Assembly: GCF_029637705.1 (NCBI RefSeq)
Contig: NZ_CP121252.1
Location: 2,046,001-2,110,000, forward strand
Source of the DNA: Citricoccus muralis
Lineage (GTDB): Bacteria > Actinomycetota > Actinomycetes > Actinomycetales > Micrococcaceae
Direction of reading: 5' to 3'
DNA length: 64,000 nucleotides
Each line of letters starts with the position of its first letter. Position 1 is the first letter of the stretch. The notes under the pieces were generated by a model. That model ran no database searches and was not told the DNA's origin. It saw only the letters and a program-made list of their open reading frames with translations. Of the stretch, positions 55,337-63,892 are shown one piece after another. The position numbers were made by a program, and so were the translations under genes.

Positions 55337-56428
55337 TTACAACGGCTGGCTGGCCCGCTCGGCCACCTGCCGCACCCGGTCCAGCGCACGCGGCACCGCG
55401 GCTGTTCCGACGGCACCCTGGCTGAGGTCCGGAGCGCACACCCGCACCGCTTCCAGCAGTGCCGGGTCCAGTCCGAGTCGGTCCCAGCGCTGTTGCAGTG
55501 CCTGGGCTAGCCGTGCCGGGTCGACCCCGGGCCGCTGAGCCAGCTCGGACGGCACCATCAGGTCCGCCCCGTACCCGGATTCCACCAGCTCGGCGATGGT
55601 GTCCCATAGCGCCGGGTGCGTCCCGTGCTGCTCAAAGCCAGCCCACGGTAGCCCCAGGCTCAGCCGCGACGGCGTCTGATCCGCGAGTGTCTCCGGTGTC
55701 GGCAACGCCTCGATCAGAGTCCTGGTCAACATCTGGCTGGCCTGCCCGTCTTCACCAGCCCCTGCAGCATCCAAGGTTAGCCCGTCCTCGGCCAGTCTTG
55801 GACGGCAGAGTGCCGTGACTGCAGCACGCCAGTGTGTGCGCACTTCGGAGCGGTCCAGCGAGCGGACAGTGCGGTATCCGGAGGCGGTAGGAATCGTGCC
55901 GGTGAGTGCCCCGAGCGCCTCGGGTTCGGCCACCACCAGGTGCATCTTCGCCCCGGTGAGCCGGTGAATGCGATCGAGCTGTGCAGCCACCCCGTCGGCC
56001 CAGGAGGCCATGATGTCGGCCCGGGCCCCGTGGTCACGCAGCGCTCGTTCCCCGCCGGGCAGCCACAACCGGGCCATCAGACTCACCGGTCCGAGCACCC
56101 GCAGTCCCAGCCGCGGCACGGAAATCCCCTGCTCCCCGGCAACATCAACGAAAGCATCTAGGCCCTGGCCGAACCACGAGGCGGCGCGGCGAGCGGGCAC
56201 CGACTCCGCCGACACCAGTCGCCATCCATAGGGCTGACGGTCCACGGGAAGCTCGGTGAGCATCACAGCGCTCCGCCCGGTGGTATCAGAGCGTCCCTCA
56301 GCGTGAAGCTCGGGCAGCACGGGCAGGTGCGGGTCACGCAGTTCGCTAAGCATCCAGACGGCCGCGGCGCGCGGGTCAGCGCCCGGAAGGCCGCCGTGGG
56401 CGGTGGCGGTGATCAGGTGGGTGCTCAC
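55337..56428 (-). CDS. MetE C-terminal-like protein (cobalamin-independent methionine synthase superfamily)
   Basis: A 363-residue protein resembling mycobacterial Rv3015c-type products annotated as vitamin-B12-independent methionine synthase. LRVLGPVSLMARLWLPGGERAL, HLVVAEPEAL and LTLDAAGAGEDGQ are recognisable. It has only one half of the length of MetE, and I see no clear Cys/His zinc set, so methyl-transfer activity is doubtful. Its ATG overlaps the chorismate mutase stop (four bases). Confidence 0.7.
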   Translation of the reverse strand: MSTHLITATAHGGLPGADPRAAAVWMLSELRDPHLPVLPELHAEGRSDTTGRSAVMLTELPVDRQPYGWRLVSAESVPARRAASWFGQGLDAFVDVAGEQGISVPRLGLRVLGPVSLMARLWLPGGERALRDHGARADIMASWADGVAAQLDRIHRLTGAKMHLVVAEPEALGALTGTIPTASGYRTVRSLDRSEVRTHWRAAVTALCRPRLAEDGLTLDAAGAGEDGQASQMLTRTLIEALPTPETLADQTPSRLSLGLPWAGFEQHGTHPALWDTIAELVESGYGADLMVPSELAQRPGVDPARLAQALQQRWDRLGLDPALLEAVRVCAPDLSQGAVGTAAVPRALDRVRQVAERASQPL

Positions 56429-56781
56429 TGGTGGTCAGCGGCGATCTTCTGGTGATGCCGGATCACTTCGGAGATAATGAAGTTGAGGAACTGTTCGGCG
56501 AAGTCCGGATCAAGTTCGGCGTCGGCGGCGAGGCGCTTGAGGCGTTGGATCTGCGCGGCTTCCCGGTTTGGATCCGAGGGCGGCAGTTCGTGTTCGGCCT
56601 TAAGCCGTCCCACGCGCTGAGTGTATTTGAAGCGTTCTGCGAGCAGATAAACCAGGGTGGCGTCGATGTTGTCGATGCTGCCGCGGATGGCGTACAGCTC
56701 ATCGAGTATAGCCGTATCCGTGGCCTCCGACAGTGACGTGGCCAGCGGATCGTAGGTCTCGGCATCACGGGGTTCGCTCAT
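56425..56781 (-). CDS. chorismate mutase (AroQ type)
   Basis: A 118-residue all-helical enzyme that turns chorismate into prephenate, on the way to phenylalanine and tyrosine. The AroQ core is clear: AIRGSIDNIDATLVYLLAER, KYTQRVGRLKAEHELP and DPNREAAQIQRLK, then FLNFIISEVIRHHQ. It lacks a prephenate dehydratase domain and a signal peptide, so it is a stand-alone cytoplasmic form. MSEPRD was taken as start, four codons into the longest frame. Confidence 0.92.
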   Translation of the reverse strand: MSEPRDAETYDPLATSLSEATDTAILDELYAIRGSIDNIDATLVYLLAERFKYTQRVGRLKAEHELPPSDPNREAAQIQRLKRLAADAELDPDFAEQFLNFIISEVIRHHQKIAADHQ

Positions 56782-56802
56782 GAAACCCAGCATACCGATC
56801 CC

Positions 56803-57960
56803 CTAGGCGTGCGCGTCGGCGGTGCTCAACAATCGCTGCGCATTCACGGCGCGATCAATGGTCGACTGGCCCAGCACCCGGGTGCCCTGATACACGACGG
56901 CGGTCTGCCCCGGGGCCACCCCAGAGAGCGGCTCCTCCAGTTCCAGGTGCCAGGCCGGAATGGTCTCCCCGTGCTCGTCCTCGGTGGTGCCTACTCGGGC
57001 TCGCCCGGGCACCGGGTCGCCGTGAGCCCGCACCTGCACGTGGCAGTCGAACCATTCACCGGTGGCTTCCTCAGCCAGCGGCAGGCCGGCCCAGGAGGGG
57101 CGAATCCCGGTAATCCGGTCCACGTTCAGCAGAGCCTTCGGCCCGACCACCACGGTGTTGTCCTTGGGCCGAACCTCCAGCACGAAACGCGGCTTGCCGT
57201 CGGCGGCGGGCCGGCCAATGCCGAGTCCCTTGCGCTGGCCCACCGTGAAGGCGTGCGCGCCGGGATGGGTGCCCAGGGTGTTGCCCTCGGTGTCGAGAAT
57301 CTCGCCTTCGCGCATCTCGATGCGCTCTTCGAGCCAGCCGCGGGTGTCCCCGTCGGGGATGAAGCAGATGTCATGCGAGTCCGGCTTGTTCGCCACCGTC
57401 AGCCCGCGCTCGGCCGCCTCAGCGCGTACTTCGTCCTTCGAGGGAGTGTCCGCCAGCGGGAACATGGAGTGCTCGAGCTGCTCGGCCGTCAACACGCCCA
57501 GCACATAAGACTGGTCCTTGGCCCAGTCGGCGGCGCGGTGCAGTTCCAGGTCCCCGGCATCGTTGCGCACCACCTTCGCGTAGTGGCCAGTGCACACGGC
57601 GTCAAAACCCAGCGCCAATGCTTTCTCCAGCAGCGCGGCAAACTTGATGCGCTCGTTGCAGCGCATACACGGATTCGGGGTGCGCCCGGCAGCATACTCG
57701 GCAATGAAATCGTCGACGACGTCGTCCTTGAACCGCTCGGAGAAGTCCCAGGTGTAGTACGGGATGCCGAGCTTTTCGCAGGCGCGCCAGGCGTCCCGCG
57801 AGTCCTCGATGGTGCAGCAGCCGCGTGATCCGGTGCGCAGCGTGCCCGGCATGCGCGACAGCGCCAGGTGCACGCCGACCACCTCGTGTCCGGCGTCGAC
57901 GGCGCGTGCGGCGGCGACGGCTGAATCGACTCCTCCGCTCATGGCGGCCAGGACCTTCAT
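56803..57960 (-). CDS. mnmA: tRNA-specific 2-thiouridylase MnmA
   Basis: A 385-residue enzyme that thiolates uridine-34 of Lys, Glu and Gln tRNAs. The PP-loop [17 protein letters not shown] is near the N-terminus. The catalytic cysteine pair is in [12 protein letters not shown] and [15 protein letters not shown]. The family C-terminal beta-barrel follows with [14 protein letters not shown]. The cysteine desulfurase gene is directly upstream (31-base gap), and supplies the sulphur. The start [10 protein letters not shown] follows a short untranslated spacer. Confidence 0.97.
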   Translation of the reverse strand: MKVLAAMSGGVDSAVAAARAVDAGHEVVGVHLALSRMPGTLRTGSRGCCTIEDSRDAWRACEKLGIPYYTWDFSERFKDDVVDDFIAEYAAGRTPNPCMRCNERIKFAALLEKALALGFDAVCTGHYAKVVRNDAGDLELHRAADWAKDQSYVLGVLTAEQLEHSMFPLADTPSKDEVRAEAAERGLTVANKPDSHDICFIPDGDTRGWLEERIEMREGEILDTEGNTLGTHPGAHAFTVGQRKGLGIGRPAADGKPRFVLEVRPKDNTVVVGPKALLNVDRITGIRPSWAGLPLAEEATGEWFDCHVQVRAHGDPVPGRARVGTTEDEHGETIPAWHLELEEPLSGVAPGQTAVVYQGTRVLGQSTIDRAVNAQRLLSTADAHA

Positions 57961-57991
57961 GGTGTTTCCCTCCGTTGCCGTGAATTTCTGT

Positions 57992-59257
57992 TCAGCGGCT
58001 GCGATGACTGTTGGCGGTGCGGATGCGTGAGTCTTCCCCGGCCATACCGGCGCGGCGCGCCTGTTCGTAGACGGCGGGAAGAACGTCCAGCACATGGTCA
58101 ACGTCCGCAGCGCTCGATGTATGCCCGAGGCTGAAACGTTGCGTGGATCGCGCCGTACTTTCGTCTGCTCCGGCGGCGATCAGCACATGCGAGGGCCGGG
58201 AGACTCCGGCCGTACACGCGGACCCGGTGGACGATTCTACCCCGGCCATGTCGAGTCCGAACAGCAGGGAATCCCCTTCGCAACCGGGGAAGCTCACGTG
58301 CACGTTACCCGGCAACCGACGCGTGCCCGGCGCCAATCGCTCCCCAGTCTCCGGATCGACATCCAGTTCACCCTGCACCTGGGCGTCCGGGATCGCGGTG
58401 CGGATTCCCTCGATCAGCCGGTCGCGTAGCCCCGCCAAACGCTCTCGCTCGGCCGGTAACTGTGAGCTGGCTTCCTCGGCGGCCGCCGCAAAAGCCGCGA
58501 TCAACGGTCCTGGGATGGTGCCTGAGCGAATATCGCGCTCCTGCCCACCGCCGTGCAGCAGCGGGGTCACGGCGGCGTCGCGCCGGGTCACCAGGGCGCC
58601 GATGCCCACTGGGGCCCCGATTTTGTGCCCCGACACGGCCAGAGTCGTCGCGCCGACGGCGGCAAAGTCCAGGTCCAGAATCCCGAAGGCCTGCACCGCA
58701 TCCACATGGAAGGGCACCTCCGCATCCCGACACCACTGCGCCAGCTGCGCTACCGGTTGCACCGTGCCGATCTCGTTGTTGGCCCACATCATCGTGGCTA
58801 GCGCAATCGTCTCTGGTGCGTACGCGAGCGCGGCACGCCAAGCATCCTCGTCTACGCGCCCTGTGGCCGACACCGGAATGAATTCCAGTTCCGCGCCCTC
58901 GTGAGCTTCCAACCAGGTGACCGTATCTAATACGGCGTGATGCTCGATGCCGGTGAGCAGGATCCGCCGCCGGGCCGCCCCGTGCTGAGGATCCGCGCGT
59001 CGGGCCCACCACAGCCCCTTCAGCGCCAGATTGTCCGCTTCGGTTCCGCCAGCCGTGAAAATGATCTCCGAGGGGTGGGCCCCCAGTGTGGAGGCCAGCC
59101 GGTCCCGTGCATCTTCTACCGCCAGCTTGGCCCCGCGCCCCGAAGAATGCAACGCCGAAGCATTACCCCGGCGCACGGAGTGCTCGGCAAAGGCCTCCAG
59201 CGCCGTCGGGCGGGTCTCGGTGGTGGCTGCGTGATCAAGGTAGCTGCGGGGTCTCAC
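57992..59257 (-). CDS. iscS: cysteine desulfurase, IscS/NifS family
   Basis: A 421-residue PLP enzyme that takes sulphur from cysteine for tRNA thiolation and Fe-S clusters. [19 protein letters not shown] marks the start, [11 protein letters not shown] is the histidine motif, [18 protein letters not shown] has the Schiff-base lysine, and [17 protein letters not shown] holds the catalytic cysteine. I use GTG 59257 (VRPRSYLDH) as start; the frame is open further upstream through a tandem 15-base duplication, but this adds no family sequence. It forms an operon with mnmA. Confidence 0.94.
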   Translation of the reverse strand: MRPRSYLDHAATTETRPTALEAFAEHSVRRGNASALHSSGRGAKLAVEDARDRLASTLGAHPSEIIFTAGGTEADNLALKGLWWARRADPQHGAARRRILLTGIEHHAVLDTVTWLEAHEGAELEFIPVSATGRVDEDAWRAALAYAPETIALATMMWANNEIGTVQPVAQLAQWCRDAEVPFHVDAVQAFGILDLDFAAVGATTLAVSGHKIGAPVGIGALVTRRDAAVTPLLHGGGQERDIRSGTIPGPLIAAFAAAAEEASSQLPAERERLAGLRDRLIEGIRTAIPDAQVQGELDVDPETGERLAPGTRRLPGNVHVSFPGCEGDSLLFGLDMAGVESSTGSACTAGVSRPSHVLIAAGADESTARSTQRFSLGHTSSAADVDHVLDVLPAVYEQARRAGMAGEDSRIRTANSHRSR

Positions 59258-59260
59258 CTT

Positions 59261-59290
59261 TCCAGTGTAGGCCGCTCCAGTGTAGGCCGC
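59261..59290. repeat. tandem 15-bp duplication before the cysteine desulfurase start
   Basis: TCCAGTGTAGGCCGC occurs twice head to tail. It lies in the 72-base region between the divergent cysteine desulfurase and DnaJ-domain genes. The duplication keeps the upstream frame open and may alter the promoter spacing of one of them; it looks like recent slippage. Confidence 0.9.
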
Positions 59291-59329
59291 GGGCCCGTCG
59301 CACCGGCTCGCACCGCTAGACTGTTCCGC

Positions 59330-60286
59330 GTGGCAGATGCAGGCGAACACGACGGACGCACCCCGTATCAGGTGCTCGGCGTGCCCTCCGACGCCACTGA
59401 ATCCGAATTGCGCTCCGCCTGGCGCCGCGCGGTACGCCGCACCCACCCCGACTACGGCGGCGACGTCGACGAATTTCATCAGGTCACCGTCGCCTGGGAC
59501 GCCATCGGCTCCCCCGAGGCCCGCGCCGACTATGACCGTCGCGCCCGCCGCAACGGCTCCTCCGACACCGTCAACATCGCTGCCTCGTCCGCAGCCCACA
59601 GCACCCCAGCTTCTTCATCCGCCCGATCCACCCCGCGTCGCCCCGCCACCGTCCGTTACGCTCCCCCGCTCAGCGTCGGCCCCCTCACCATCGGTGAGAT
59701 CATCGTCGACGCCGAAATCGCCCACCGCCAGGTCCACGGCACCGCCCCAACCTCCGGGCTCTTCCAAGGCCGCCGCGCCGCCCGCCTGCAACGCGCCACC
59801 GTAGAACTGCTCCGCGCTCAGGTCGCCCCGGCCCTGCCCGCCACCCGGATACTGCAGGGGCTGCGCATCCGCCACGGTGCGTTCTCCACGGTCCGTATCG
59901 ACACCCTGGCGCTGTGCGGCGACCGCATCGCCGTGATCGCCGACGTCGAGGCCCCCGCCGACGCCTACCGCTGGACCGGTCCCGAGCTGCGCTCCGCCCG
60001 CCGCCGCATCGCCCTGCCTGACCTCGGCGAGCGCATCAGCGCGGTACAACGCCTTCTGCCCGACGTGCACGTCGGCGGTTTCGTCGTGGTCAGTTCCCGG
60101 GACGGCAACCCGCATGCGCCCTTGGTCGAACCAGACCTCAGCGCCTTCCAGAACACTGTGCTCACCGAGGCGCCCGGCAACCCGGTCGCCTCCGCCCGCG
60201 CCGTGAAACTGTTCTTCGGCACCGGCTCCGCCTCCGACACCGTCGACCGCCAACGCCTGGGTCTCCTCCTCGGCACCCTTGACTGA
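59330..60286 (+). CDS. DnaJ (J-domain) protein with extra C-terminal domain
   Basis: A 318-residue protein with an N-terminal J-domain (about 11-70: PYQVLGVPSDATESELRSAWR) containing the DnaK-stimulating HPD at residues 39-41. The low-complexity Ser/Ala/Pro segment (about 80-105) leads to a C-terminal domain (about 110-315) not like the cysteine-rich or client domains of DnaJ. It has LRIRHGAFSTVRIDTLALCGDRIAVIADVE in pieces, resembling a nuclease-related or NERD-type core; this is only a guess. It starts at GTG 59330. A type III J-protein. Confidence 0.82.
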   Translation: MADAGEHDGRTPYQVLGVPSDATESELRSAWRRAVRRTHPDYGGDVDEFHQVTVAWDAIGSPEARADYDRRARRNGSSDTVNIAASSAAHSTPASSSARSTPRRPATVRYAPPLSVGPLTIGEIIVDAEIAHRQVHGTAPTSGLFQGRRAARLQRATVELLRAQVAPALPATRILQGLRIRHGAFSTVRIDTLALCGDRIAVIADVEAPADAYRWTGPELRSARRRIALPDLGERISAVQRLLPDVHVGGFVVVSSRDGNPHAPLVEPDLSAFQNTVLTEAPGNPVASARAVKLFFGTGSASDTVDRQRLGLLLGTLD

Positions 60287-60309
60287 CCACACACCGGAAG
60301 GATGACTCC

Positions 60310-60873
60310 GTGACGCCCCCCGATACCAACGACTCACAGACCTCCGCTACCTCCACCAATCCACACACCTGGGCGCAGCGCACCCCCGCTCCGCACACCC
60401 CCGGGCTGCGCATCCTCTTCCATACCCCGGAGATCCCCGGCAATACCGGCAACGCCATCCGCCTGGCCGCCATCACCGGCGCGGAATTGCACCTGGTCGA
60501 ACCGCTCGGCTTCAACTTTGACGACTCCCACCTGCGCCGGGCCGGCCTGGACTATCACGACCTCGCCGTGGTCACTGTTCACCCGGATCTTCAGACTGCC
60601 TGGGCGGCACTCTCGCCCTCGCGGGTTTTCGCCTTCACCTCCCAGGGCTCCGTGCTCTACACCGAGGTCGCCTACCAGCCCGGCGACGTGTTGATGTTCG
60701 GCCGAGAATCCACGGGACTCGACGATGACGTGCTCGACGACCCCCACGTCACGGCCCAAGTCCGTCTGCCGATGCAGCCGGGACGCCGTTCACTGAATCT
60801 GGCCAATGCCGCCTCCATTGCCGTGTTCGAGGCCTGGCGCCAACACGGTTTCACCGGCGACGGCGGGGCCTGA
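60310..60873 (+). CDS. trmL: tRNA (cytidine(34)-2'-O)-methyltransferase
   Basis: A 187-residue SPOUT enzyme that methylates the ribose of nucleotide 34 in Leu tRNAs. The knotted fold is read from LFHTPEIPGNTGNAIRLAA, LDYHDLAVVTVH, MFGRESTGLDDDVL and IPLQ-like QVRLPMQPGRRSLNLANAASIAVFEAWRQ (in pieces). The first 30 residues are a Thr/Pro/Ser-rich extension not normally found. The start is GTG 60310 with AAGGA-like sequence upstream. It lies just before the sigma/anti-sigma fusion. Confidence 0.93.
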   Translation: MTPPDTNDSQTSATSTNPHTWAQRTPAPHTPGLRILFHTPEIPGNTGNAIRLAAITGAELHLVEPLGFNFDDSHLRRAGLDYHDLAVVTVHPDLQTAWAALSPSRVFAFTSQGSVLYTEVAYQPGDVLMFGRESTGLDDDVLDDPHVTAQVRLPMQPGRRSLNLANAASIAVFEAWRQHGFTGDGGA

Positions 60874-60935
60874 CACGCCGAACCCCCAGCGTGGCGGGCT
60901 GCTGTCAGCACCCAAGGTTCTAAGCTGGAAGGACC

Positions 60936-62357
60936 ATGGTTAATGACACCCCGGGCGTCGCCCGACTCCTGCAGCTCACCGGCGAATCGGAACAAGCAGC
61001 CTTCGCCGCGCTCTACGATGCCACGGCCCCACGCGTGTACGGACTGGCCCGCACCGTCTTCGCCTCGGAAGACCACGCCGCCAGCGCCACCACGGCTGCC
61101 TACCAGCAGGTCTGGGAGCAGGCACCGCACTTCCAATACTCCTTCGGCCCCGAGCACTCGGACGAAGCAGCGCGGAATCGCACTGTCGCCGCCTGGGTGG
61201 AGACCCTCAGCCATGAGACCTTCGTCGAGCTTGCCGCTTCCGGGAACTACGGCGAACGTTCCGCAACCCGGGCCGTGCTCGACGCCACCGCCGACCTGCC
61301 CGAACTCGCCTCCCTCACCGACGCCCAGCGTCACGCCCTCGGCCTAGCCTGGGCCGGGGCCCGGTCCTACCGCGAGGTCTCCGAACAGCTCAACGTCGGG
61401 GTGCCCACCCTGAAGTCCCGGTTGCGCGACGCCGTGCAGCGACTGAACTCCACCTACCGCGTCAAGCTCTCCGGGCAGAACGTCGAGCACAGCGATGACC
61501 CACTCCTGGCTCGCCCCGTCACCCCCGACGTCGCGGCCCGTACCGGCCAGGCTCCCAGTTTCAGCGAAAGCATCGAGGCCGACCTCCAGAACGGGCTGCT
61601 CACCGAGCTGGCCCCGCTGAAAGCCCTGGACGCGATCACCTCCGCCGAGTCCGTCGCCCTGGACTCTCACGCCACCGGCCAGGGCACCGGTGCCATCGAA
61701 TCCTGGCGGGAACGAGTCAACCTCACCGAGCGCACCATCACCTGGGCGTTCCGGGGGCTCGCCGCCGAACCGCCGTCCTGGCTGCTGGACGACATCCTGA
61801 GCCAGCTGCCGGAGCAAAACGTTGGCATGGGCTTCATGGAAGATTTCGAAGAGGAAGAGGTCGCCGACCAGCCCCGTTCACCCTGGGCCCGCTGGCTGTT
61901 CCTCGGCCTCGGTGCCATCCTGGTCATCGCCCTCATCCTGGCCGTGGTTCGCATGGCCGTGGGGTCTAACCCGGTGGCCACGGTGGACGGCGCCGACGAT
62001 CTTTTCGCTACCGATGTCATCGAGATGGTCGACGGCGGGACCGTGCAGGGCAACGTGTCCGAGTCCGAGGATCTCGGCTACCTGTCCTTCGAGGAGGTCC
62101 CGGCTCTGCCCGAAGATCAGCGCTACCAGGTGTGGCTCTACCAAGAGGCCGGCGGTTCGCCTCGCTCTCTGGGCCTGTACACGGCCGAAGAGCTCCTCGA
62201 CGACGACGCCACCATCCGCAATGTCAGCGATTACGCCCAGGCGTGGGTGAGCATCGAGCCGGCCAGCGGGTCCGAAGCCCCAACCTCCGAAACCCAGGCG
62301 CAGATTCCGCTGCGCCCGCAGGTCAGCCAGGGTCCGCAGTACGGCGGCACCGGCTAA
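60936..62357 (+). CDS. ECF sigma factor fused to an RskA-type anti-sigma factor
   Basis: A 473-residue protein in one reading frame. Residues about 18-65 look like sigma region 2 of SigK-type ECF factors (FAALYDATAPRVYGLARTVF, then AYQQVW). Residues about 121-175 look like region 4 (LTDAQRHALGLAWAGARSYREV, SEQLNVGVPTLKSRLRDAV). Residues about 222-292 resemble an anti-sigma domain (KALDAITSAESVALDSHA, ESWRERVNL, PPSWLLDDIL) but without the zinc-ligand cysteines. One helix (about 317-341) crosses the membrane, and an RskA-like C-terminal domain (about 345-442, with LPEDQRYQVWLYQEAGG) lies outside. Region 2 lacks the usual acidic core (DHAASATTAA). So it is a membrane-tethered sigma factor or a degenerate sensor; the ligand is unknown. 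Confidence 0.8.
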   Translation: MVNDTPGVARLLQLTGESEQAAFAALYDATAPRVYGLARTVFASEDHAASATTAAYQQVWEQAPHFQYSFGPEHSDEAARNRTVAAWVETLSHETFVELAASGNYGERSATRAVLDATADLPELASLTDAQRHALGLAWAGARSYREVSEQLNVGVPTLKSRLRDAVQRLNSTYRVKLSGQNVEHSDDPLLARPVTPDVAARTGQAPSFSESIEADLQNGLLTELAPLKALDAITSAESVALDSHATGQGTGAIESWRERVNLTERTITWAFRGLAAEPPSWLLDDILSQLPEQNVGMGFMEDFEEEEVADQPRSPWARWLFLGLGAILVIALILAVVRMAVGSNPVATVDGADDLFATDVIEMVDGGTVQGNVSESEDLGYLSFEEVPALPEDQRYQVWLYQEAGGSPRSLGLYTAEELLDDDATIRNVSDYAQAWVSIEPASGSEAPTSETQAQIPLRPQVSQGPQYGGTG

Positions 62358-62484
62358 GACCCAGAGCCGTCATCGCCGACGGTTACCCATCGACGTGGTG
62401 GGGCCGGGGTTGCTCGTGTCCCTTCGTGGTACGCCAACGACCTCGATCTTCTCGAGGCCGCCCCTATCCTCATGAGGCTCAATC

Positions 62485-62973
62485 ATGCCCGAGAATCATG
62501 CCCCGGACGGCGGCATACCAAGGCAGCAGCAAGCAACGCGGAATCTTGCGCAAGAACTTTTTCAATACATCCTTGAGGCCCCATCAGAATTCACGAGTCT
62601 GCAGTTCACCGCTCGCTACGCGGGCGACTTTGCACAATCGTCCCTCCTCGGATTCTGCTCAGATGGAAGTGAGGGGTGGAAGGGGATTCGTCCGCCAGAA
62701 AGAAATCTGGACGTTGCCACCGACCGGCTGCGTCAAGCAATGTACCGTCCGGGCACCGGTACCTGGTTTGGGATCATCATGACTATTTCCCGCGAGGGCA
62801 AAGTGTTCATGGACTTCGACTACGACAACGAACCTGACTTCGGCCGAGAAGTCCATGCAGGCAGCTTTGTCGCCGACCAGAAACAATTCCCTCGAGACGC
62901 CGAGCACACCCCCGAATGGCTCGCGCGCAAACTACATGAAGGTCGACTTAATCAGCCAGCAGACACGTCGTAG
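62485..62973 (+). CDS. YezG/DUF600-like immunity-type protein
   Basis: A 162-residue soluble protein. The C-terminal half has FMDFDYDNEPDFGREV followed by FPRDAEHTPEWLARKL, the aspartate- and tryptophan-rich pattern of DUF600/YezG-type immunity proteins of polymorphic toxins. No toxin gene is adjacent. GAGG precedes the ATG at good spacing. Base composition is visibly lower in GC than its neighbours, and it stands between convergent or unrelated genes, which suggests recent transfer. The immunity role is inferred from motif shape. Confidence 0.6.
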   Translation: MPENHAPDGGIPRQQQATRNLAQELFQYILEAPSEFTSLQFTARYAGDFAQSSLLGFCSDGSEGWKGIRPPERNLDVATDRLRQAMYRPGTGTWFGIIMTISREGKVFMDFDYDNEPDFGREVHAGSFVADQKQFPRDAEHTPEWLARKLHEGRLNQPADTS

Positions 62974-62979
62974 CGAGGC

Positions 62980-63828
62980 CTAGAACCCAGAGATAGTATC
63001 CGCGGCGTTGACCTCCACCAGGTGGAACGCTTCACCAAAACGGCCATCGTCCGGGTGCAGCGCTTCCATGGCTTTCAGCACGAACCTCCGCATCGCCGTC
63101 GGGTCCGGGTGCTGTGAGGCGTGCTCATTCAGAGCGCTGATCTTCCGCTGAGCCGTTCCCGTCACGTCCACGGTCACGTTGCTCCGTGAGGCTGGTCCGC
63201 CCATGAGCATCAGCCAGCGCAGCTTGAACGCTTCCAGCCCGGCCTCGGCGAGCTCGGGGTAGGCGAAGGGGTTCTCTACCGCCGGGTAGGAGGCCCGCGC
63301 GACCGCCTCGCCGCAGGCCAGGTGGTCCGGATGGGAGCGCTGCAGTCGCGACCAGTCACGTTCCGGGTGCGAGGTCAGCACCAGCTCGGGGCGCACCTCG
63401 CGCATCAACCGGACGATCTCGCGCATGACCTCATGGGTGACCTGGACGTCCCCGTCTTTGAAATCGAAAAACTCGACGCGCTCCACACCCACCTGGTGGG
63501 CTGCTTGGCGCTGTTCTTCCTGGCGGATCGACGCCATCGATTCGCGCTGCGTCGGATCGAAGCCACCGGCGTCTCCCCCGGTGAGCACCGCATACACCAC
63601 GTTCACTCCGGCCGAGGTCAGCCCAGCCAGCGTCGCGGCGGCGCCAAAATCAAGATCATCAGGGTGGGCGGCAATCGCCAGCACCGTTTTCAGCTTCAGT
63701 TCACTGACCAGCTGCACGGGGGTCAGGATCGGAGCCGAGGTCAGCTGCTCAACATCATGACGGCCCGAGGAAGGCATGGGAACGGCAGCGTCGGTAGCGG
63801 GGGTGGTGATGTTAACGGGAATGCGCAC
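62980..63828 (-). CDS. PIG-L family deacetylase
   Basis: A 282-residue zinc-dependent N-acetylglucosaminyl-type deacetylase of the MshB/Mca superfamily. The metal-binding motif AAHPDDLDFGAAAT (about 53-66) and the second HPDH (about 165) are complete. VLTGGDAGGFDPTQRE is typical. The N-terminal 40 residues are an extension; the substrate may be mycothiol-related or another N-acetyl sugar, and cannot be decided here. It is convergent with the immunity-type gene with a six-base gap. Confidence 0.9.
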   Translation of the reverse strand: MRIPVNITTPATDAAVPMPSSGRHDVEQLTSAPILTPVQLVSELKLKTVLAIAAHPDDLDFGAAATLAGLTSAGVNVVYAVLTGGDAGGFDPTQRESMASIRQEEQRQAAHQVGVERVEFFDFKDGDVQVTHEVMREIVRLMREVRPELVLTSHPERDWSRLQRSHPDHLACGEAVARASYPAVENPFAYPELAEAGLEAFKLRWLMLMGGPASRSNVTVDVTGTAQRKISALNEHASQHPDPTAMRRFVLKAMEALHPDDGRFGEAFHLVEVNAADTISGF

Positions 63829-63892
63829 TCCTTCACTCTAAGGGGTGCGCATTCCAGGGTCGGTGCGTATCGCGCCAGGCTGAACGAGACGA

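Noticed and set aside
58937-59329. Upstream extension of the DnaJ-domain frame
   Set aside because: It would overlap the cysteine desulfurase start and has no J-protein similarity; the GTG at 59330 gives a normal J-domain N-terminus.
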